Assembly (NCBI GenBank): GCA_027596035.1
Contig: JADGJA010000824.1
Location: forward strand, 1-10,191
Length of the DNA: 10,191 nt
Direction of reading: 5' to 3'
Origin: Thoreauomyces humboldtii
Taxonomy: Eukaryota; Chytridiomycota; Chytridiomycetes; Spizellomycetales; Powellomycetaceae
In this document: piece after piece, positions 1 through 5,900 of the stretch
Numbering within the stretch: position 1 is the first letter of the stretch
How the letters are laid out: each line of letters begins with the position of its first letter
The notes under the pieces: model-generated
Seen by the model: only the letters and a program-made list of their open reading frames with translations
Database searches by the model: none
What the model was told of the DNA's origin: nothing
Made by a program: the position numbers and the translations under genes

Positions 1-523
1 GTATTGGGGATGGTGGGGGAGGTCTGGAGGCAAAGTGTGCTGGATGTGCTGCGCAGTCCTGGCGGGACCCTGGGTGTCGACAGGATCGACAGCGGGAAAC
101 ACCATCACGTACGAAACCGTCTAAGGCGGCTCCATATCCTTTCACGACCGTGAACGTCGCAAGATGCAGGCTCGGGTCGATTAGCCGATCGGGCGACGCA
201 TACCTGCCGAGTTTGTACTGGGGATTTGCTGGTTGTCTGGTGCCTGGGTTCGAAAGGTATGGCATCGGTTCCAAATTCATGATTGGTCTGCGTCTGACTA
301 CGTCGTCCTGGATGTGCAATTTGCGGATGTCAAACAGATCGTCGGTGAAAGGCTCGTGCTCAACGAAGGTCTGGCGGCGGCTCGATGCGCCGTTGAGAAC
401 CTGGAGATGCTCCCTGGCAATTCCGACAGGCGTTTCTCGAAACTTGCCCACAGCTTGCCCACTGATGCCCTATGCCCGTTCTTTCGTTCTCAAATCGACA
501 CTCTCAATATCTAACTCACCACC
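1..523. other. Left-edge flank and leader of the ADP-ribosylglycohydrolase gene, with ambiguous coding-like fragments
   Basis: No complete gene is visible here. Three partial signals compete. On the minus strand an ATG at 105-103 opens a 35-codon frame that runs off the left edge with about two-thirds G/C at third positions; this would be a divergent neighbour. On the plus strand, frame 1 is open from base 1 to a TGA at 151-153. A second plus frame is open from 185 to a TAA at 512-514 and has coding-like composition in its second half, but it has no early ATG, so it could only be a spliced terminal exon of an upstream gene. The last bases before 524 are the leader of the next gene. None of these fragments matches a family I recognise, and the first two overlap, so at most one of them is real. 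Confidence 0.35.
233..514 (+). CDS. Possible terminal exon of an unidentified upstream gene (uncertain)
   Basis: The frame is open from 185, just after a TAG at 182-184, to a TAA at 512-514. It contains no ATG until near residue 60 of the 233-511 stretch, so it cannot be a stand-alone gene with a normal start. From about 300 onward the codons favour C or G at the third position, as in the three firm genes, and the translation reads like a globular fragment (for example DYVVLDVQFADVKQIVGERL). A possible 3' splice site is the AG at 255-256. The stop lies only 9 nt before the ATG of the following gene, which would leave almost no separate leader. I do not recognise the protein. Chance openness in GC-rich DNA is a fair alternative. 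Confidence 0.2.
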   Translation: MSGAWVRKVWHRFQIHDWSASDYVVLDVQFADVKQIVGERLVLNEGLAAARCAVENLEMLPGNSDRRFSKLAHSLPTDALCPFFRSQIDTLNI

Positions 524-1939
524 ATGAAATTCACCGATACTTCAGTAGAACCTTCAAGCGCAACTGCCAGTCCTTCCATTCGGTCTCGCATCAAGGGCCT
601 CGTATTCGGAGCCGCAGTGGCCGACGCAGTCGGTCTCTCAACAGAATTCCTGTCAAAGACCCAGGCCCGACATCTGTACGGAAATGGGCCCATCCGCTTC
701 GGCGCACCTGCGTCGACCATCTCGGGCGAGGACGCCGAGGTCAGCTACCCGTTCATCCGGGACGGCCACCGGTCCCGCTGGAAGGACGGCGACTTCACGG
801 ACGACACCGACCAGCTGCTGGCTCTCACCCAGAGCGTGATCGCGTGTCAAGGGACGTTCCAACATCTGGATGCGGCACAGAGGTTGAAACGATGGGCGGA
901 AGACGGCACGGTCATGACAAGGAGGGACGGAACCGTCACCACGAAACCTCCTTGTGGCATAGGAACGACCGTGTCGTTGGTCCTGGGGACCCCTGGGTTC
1001 CTGTCCGACCCCCATGCAGCGGCTTGGAAGGTGTGGAACGATCATGGAAGGAACTTTGCTCCCAATGGAGCAGTCATGCGGACCGCCGTGGTAGCGTGTG
1101 TGGGATTCAGGGATGAGAAGACCGTGGTGGAGAACGCGATGGCAGCCGCCATGGTGACCCACGCGGATCCTCGGTGCGTCGTCAGCTGCTGCATCGTGAA
1201 CGTTCTGGTGGCGAGAATGCTCGCAGGAGAGGGCGCATGGGACAAGTCGATGAACGAGACGGAGTTGCAGGAGGTGCGGGATTACATCGTGAAGGACCGA
1301 ACCACCATAGGGTCGATCGACACGACATCAAAACCGGATCCCGTCAGCGAACCGCGACAACGTCCCCGTTTCGTTCTGACTCCCGAGGCACGTCTTCGTC
1401 TCTCCACCTTTCTGTCAGGGGAGGATCCTGACGCAAAGACGGACGCCAACAGTCTCTCCATCCTCTACGACCGCCCTCCCGCCCAGCTCATACAGCTCCC
1501 GCCTCCCCTACCCCTATCGCAGGAAAAGCGGAACCTCGTCGACTCGGTGGTAGACCGATACGTCTCCCTGCTGCCCGACCCGTCGTCGCACGCCGACCTT
1601 CTCGCACACGTCCGAACGCCCTCCCTAGATCGTCTGAACCTCGACGGTCCCGCCGGCATCGGTTACACGTTCAAGGCTCTCGGTGCCGCGATGCACGCCT
1701 TCACGCGAAGATTGGGATGCGACATGACGGGGACGAAGTTCAAGCAAGCCATCATGGAGATTGTGATGGAAGCCGGCGATGCCGACACGAACGCCTGCGT
1801 GGCGGGAGCGCTGTTGGGATGCGAGGTTGGGTTCGAGGGTCTGCCGCGGGATTGGGTGGACGGGCTGCGACACCGGGAGGAGCTTGAGGTCGTCGTCGAG
1901 CAACTCTTGGCGTCCCTCGGAGAAGACATGACGGCATGA
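524..1939 (+). CDS. ADP-ribosylglycohydrolase family protein
   Basis: This is an intronless 471-residue member of the ADP-ribosylglycohydrolase (ARH/DraG) family. Family members use two divalent metal ions, usually Mg, to remove ADP-ribose from proteins or to cleave related O-linked ADP-ribose conjugates. Visible family motifs are the N-terminal small-residue helix GAAVADAVG (residues 29-37), the first metal-binding cluster DFTDDTDQ (90-97), NGAVMR (181-186), THAD (212-215), and the second metal cluster GDADTNA (418-424). All key acidic residues are present, so the enzyme should be active. Residues about 258-370 form a long Pro- and charge-rich insertion before the final catalytic helices. 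The start is chosen because the ATG sits in a strong eukaryotic context (CACCACC before it) and the family core begins about 20 residues later. There is no signal peptide or membrane segment, so it is probably cytosolic or nuclear. The exact substrate (Arg, Ser or another linkage) cannot be told. Confidence 0.93.
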   Translation: MKFTDTSVEPSSATASPSIRSRIKGLVFGAAVADAVGLSTEFLSKTQARHLYGNGPIRFGAPASTISGEDAEVSYPFIRDGHRSRWKDGDFTDDTDQLLALTQSVIACQGTFQHLDAAQRLKRWAEDGTVMTRRDGTVTTKPPCGIGTTVSLVLGTPGFLSDPHAAAWKVWNDHGRNFAPNGAVMRTAVVACVGFRDEKTVVENAMAAAMVTHADPRCVVSCCIVNVLVARMLAGEGAWDKSMNETELQEVRDYIVKDRTTIGSIDTTSKPDPVSEPRQRPRFVLTPEARLRLSTFLSGEDPDAKTDANSLSILYDRPPAQLIQLPPPLPLSQEKRNLVDSVVDRYVSLLPDPSSHADLLAHVRTPSLDRLNLDGPAGIGYTFKALGAAMHAFTRRLGCDMTGTKFKQAIMEIVMEAGDADTNACVAGALLGCEVGFEGLPRDWVDGLRHREELEVVVEQLLASLGEDMTA

Positions 1940-2944
1940 GTCCAGCAGGGAAACCATAGGGAGCGCTTCAGAACCTGTTACATCCACCGATGGAAGGGCT
2001 GTCGAAAGAAGTGATGGACGAAGCGAACAAGGACGAGGTAGGTGATCAGAGCGTAACTTCCGGATCGTGGCGCAAAGGAAGTCTCCATCACGTTTAAAGA
2101 AACGTGGCATTGTTTTGAAACTCGATCGAAGGAATGGTATCGTTGGGAGTGGCTTTCGTCAGTGCTGAGTGCACCGCAGAAGAGCTATTTGCTAGCTCTC
2201 CTGTATATCGGTTCTTATCAATACACATTCTGCATGAGATTTTTACAAAAAGGCGGATGTACTTCGACGCTCACTGCGCCGTGAGCCGCTCAAGCCGGAA
2301 GCCGGGTAGTGAAAAAGATCTAATCGATGTGTATAGCTTTGTCAAATGTACAGTACACATGCGCGCCAGCCTCAGCCATAGTCGAACCACCTACCGCAAC
2401 GGTTCTCAGAAGCTCAGGCTTTCAACATTCATCGGTTGAGCGAACTCTTCTCGGACTGTGTAGGCAGTGTTGTTCCTGGGCTGACTGTGGGTTGATGTTT
2501 AGTGGCGGGGGGTGTTTGCTGCGCACCGAGATGCCACGATGACTCCCTCTTTCCCCCACCGCATCTTATGCTCGTCGTCAACACTCCTCACCCTGTGCAC
2601 CCTGCCATCCGCCCAAAGCCTGATCCCAATCGACTGCCCATTTCCACTCGGAGAGACAGACCCAGTCAGCAATCACATCGTCAATCCGTATCTACCAAGC
2701 TACTCTCAATCTCATCGGATCGCATCTCATACGAAACACCAAAGAAAACACTCCCTTTCACAGTGCAGAGACGGTTCGGACGTTTTCACTTGCACCCCCA
2801 TCCGGCCTCGCAAACCGTTCCCCCCCATCTGCCTACCGAGCTGGCACTTGCGCAACCAACTCCTCAATATCCATACATCGATCTCAGTTTGCCAAAAGCA
2901 TCTGCTCACAGAAACAGGAAACAGAGAGGCAACACGTGGCGCTA
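1940..2944. promoter_or_regulatory. Intergenic region: 3' flank of the hydrolase gene, promoter and pyrimidine-rich leader of the J-domain gene
   Basis: About 1 kb without a convincing gene. The first part (1940 to about 2150) follows the hydrolase stop and should carry its 3' untranslated region; no clear AATAAA is visible. From about 2170 to 2360 the DNA is richer in A and T than the genes. From about 2540 to 2940 the plus strand is rich in C, T and CA runs (including C7 near 2820-2826), a composition common in fungal core promoters and leaders. Two long frames start here at ATG 2539 and ATG 2568, both without coding-like codon use. The second stops in a TAATG overlap with the gene 2 start. 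No TATA box or known operator stands out. A leader intron is possible but not demonstrable. Confidence 0.5.
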
Positions 2945-2945
2945 A
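2568..2945 (+). other. Long upstream open reading frame abutting the J-domain gene in a TAATG overlap
   Basis: The ATG at 2568-2570 opens 125 codons that end with TAA at 2943-2945. The last A of that stop is the first base of the ATG of the J-domain/SAM/U-box gene. Codon third positions are close to unbiased and the translation is rich in Pro, His, Ser and Arg, so it is more likely a non-conserved leader frame than a protein gene. It matters only if transcription begins upstream of 2568 and no leader intron removes it; it could then limit translation of the main frame or feed it by reinitiation. Confidence 0.3.
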
Positions 2946-5900
2946 TGTCAGGCTCGCCTCTCTCCTCGGCTGCCGCCGAGACGGCCTCGGACGCTCCTGC
3001 CTCGATCCCTCCGCCTCCCCTTCCTGCCAGAAAGTCATCAGGTCCTCTTCCGCACTTCTTCCAGGTCCTCAACCTCGAGAACGATGACAACGCTCGGACC
3101 CTCGTCGGCGTCTTTCAGGAGCAGATTGGGCTGGCCGAGGAGATCGTCAAGACCCGCGAGGACCTCACCGAGGCAGAGGAGGCCCTCGGCAAGGTCGAGC
3201 AGGCTCGAAAAGAGTTTGTCCAGGAACGCAAACGTGACGAAAAGAAGCTCGACGACAAGACCCGTCAGGCACTCAAGAAGGAGAAAAAGAACGCGGAACG
3301 CGCCGCGAGGAAGCGAGGCTTCCCCGTCAACGGAGGACTCACCGTCACGAGCACCAACGTTCTGACCTTTGTCGAGGCTCAAGCTTCCCTAGCGTCCGTC
3401 TCCGGACCCAAGGTATGCTAGTAGCTCTATGATCCTTTCAACAGTTCTCTGCGAGACTCTCTCGCCTGACACCGTTTCGAACCTCTTTCAAAGGACATCT
3501 GCCGTGTGGTTGACATCATCAAGAACGAGGGGACGTTGGTCTCCGACACCGGTCGCTACTTTCACACCGGACCCATCCGCAACGAGACCACCTTCCAGCT
3601 GCTCTGCGGTCTGGCCTTCCGGGAGGTCTCGGAAGCTCGGGACAAGGTGACTGCGCTCGAGAAGCGAGCCACGGAACTCGATGCCATGGCAGACACCGGA
3701 CACCTGGCGCTCATGGACTCGGTCCGGAAGCGATACAAGGTCCTCGCGATTCGCATGCATCCAGACAAACTCCCAAGGACACCCACGGACGAGGATTATC
3801 GTACGTGTCCGAGTTCCAGTACGCTGTACTTGACAAGATCGCTCACCAAATTGGTTCTTGCAGAACGATTTAGGGAGCTGCAGACTGCGCACCAAGTCTT
3901 ATCCGATACCGAGCTCCGACGTCGCTACATCCAGATGATGGATCACACTGCATTCCTGGCCACTCTGCCAAAGTCTATCAAAGATGCGGATCAGGAGGGC
4001 GTACGTCCTGTCATCAAGCGCGACCACACCAACGGCAGGCGTGAGTTGAGATCTGTGCACAGTCAGTTCATCGAGGTCCCACTAACTTCACTTCATAACA
4101 GTGCCGCAACCTACGCGAACTGCGCAGCCCAACGAGGCACGTCGACTCACCGGTGGCTTCCCTCACCGATGTTCCATGCCCCGTGTTGTTGACGTGATTC
4201 TCAGCGATCCAAAGCGAGGTCACTCTCGTGTGATGCTCAGCTGGAGTTGTGCGTCAGCCGAGGAGCTGCAGATCTCACGATACGAACTACATGTCAAGCA
4301 GAAGGCCGCCGCACCTGACGGAGTCGAGTGGGTCCGAATATACCTGGGTTGGAGCACTGAATGGTGGACGGACGTGCTTCCGCCAGGCTACCATGCATTC
4401 CGTGTCAGAGCCGAGAACAACCTAGGCTTGGGCGAATGGTCGACCATCCTGGATCACTACGTCGAGGATGTCCAGCTTGTGCGCCAGCAACGTCGCGAGG
4501 AGGTAGAGCGAAACAAGGAGGAGCGTCGCGTCAAGCTCGCCAAGAGGCTTCGTCGACAGATCACCCACGTCCTGAATCAACCTGGCAACATCCCGACCAC
4601 GGAAAAGCTCTCTCGGCTACGCAAGCTGCTTGATCAAGCGCAACGCAGCCGAATGGGGGAGATCGCACTCGAGACACAGGACATCGTGATGGAGATGGAA
4701 GCGAGGGTTCTCAAGAACGAAGAACAGCACATCTGGAAGAGCAGGCTCAATGAGTATGTGAAAGCGGTCATGAACGAAGACGGCAACGGTCGCGTACCGT
4801 CCGAGGACGGCACACAGCCGGCCCCGGACGATGACGGCACCGAGGGCGGCGACGAACCTGATCTCGAAGACAGTGCTAAAGAGTCCGGAGAGGGTGCCCC
4901 CAGCGATGGGAAGAGTGCGGCGAACGCCAGCTCAGACACCGTTCAGGAGATCTCACCAGCGGCCAGAGCAGCCGAGCATGAAGAAGATCCGGACGTGTTC
5001 GACACATCCACCGACATGGAGGACTTTCTGACTTCACTCCCCAGCATGTACCCAGCCGATTCCGCCTACGTCCTTCCGCACACCATACGCAACCAGATCG
5101 TACAGACTGTGCAAGCTCTCTTCCGAAACCGGCCAACACTACGGATCGCTGCCGTGGTTCCAGACACGAACGACCCCGCCGAGATCGAGGTTACCGTCGC
5201 AAACGAGATCATCTACCATCGGCTCATGGTGATTTGCGACGCTGCCTTGCTCCAAAAGGAGTACTTGGGCAGTCAGGCTGGCTTTCGGGAGATCCAGTCG
5301 GCCATCCGCATCCTCGGCGAAGAAATCGACGACGCTGGGAAGGCCGCCGAAAAGAAGCACACGCAGATCGAGTCATTCCTGCAGGAGCGGGAACGAGGCA
5401 TGCAGGCGCGTGTCGAAGCTGATCGTCTTGCTCGAGAGCGCGTCACGCGCACCGCTTGCGTCGCAACTTCCGAAGGATCTCCCTCCGCCAGTGCGATATC
5501 CGCTACTACAGCGCAGAAGTCATCGGACGCCGTTAGCTCTAAGAGTCGCGCGGCACACAAGGACATGGAGGAGCCACCGCCACCTTACACACCGCGCGAA
5601 TACGATGAATCTGGCGTGGAGATAGACCCGGACGATGACCGCGACAATAACTTTGAGTTTGTCGGAACCCCGCGTCTCCGTCGACGTGGTACTCGCGGTG
5701 GTACTCGCAGACGGAAAGCATCAGACGTGGGAAGCGCGCCTTCCTCGGCCGTTCTGTCCGCACCATGCGCTTCGACGTCCGCACCTAAGCCGGCCCAGCA
5801 CGCTTTGTCGCCACCTCAGCAGACTCAGACCACGGCGATAAGCCCAAGGAATCATCGACGAGGAAACCGCGTTCGATCCCGCAAAGATACCCAGGCTCCA

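Noticed and set aside
653..1162. Minus-strand frames opposite the hydrolase gene
   Set aside because: They are shadows of the strongly supported plus-strand ADP-ribosylglycohydrolase; no motif or coding bias of their own.
2370..2440. tRNA-like look on the minus strand (GGTTCGAC resembling a B box)
   Set aside because: The bases after GGTTCGA do not match the CC of the B box, the T stem cannot pair, and no acceptor stem or anticodon arm can be drawn.
2539..3087. Plus-strand frame from ATG 2539 that starts with a hydrophobic, secretion-like stretch
   Set aside because: Third-position bias is absent, the frame overlaps exon 1 of the J-domain gene in another phase, and the composition is that of a CT-rich leader.
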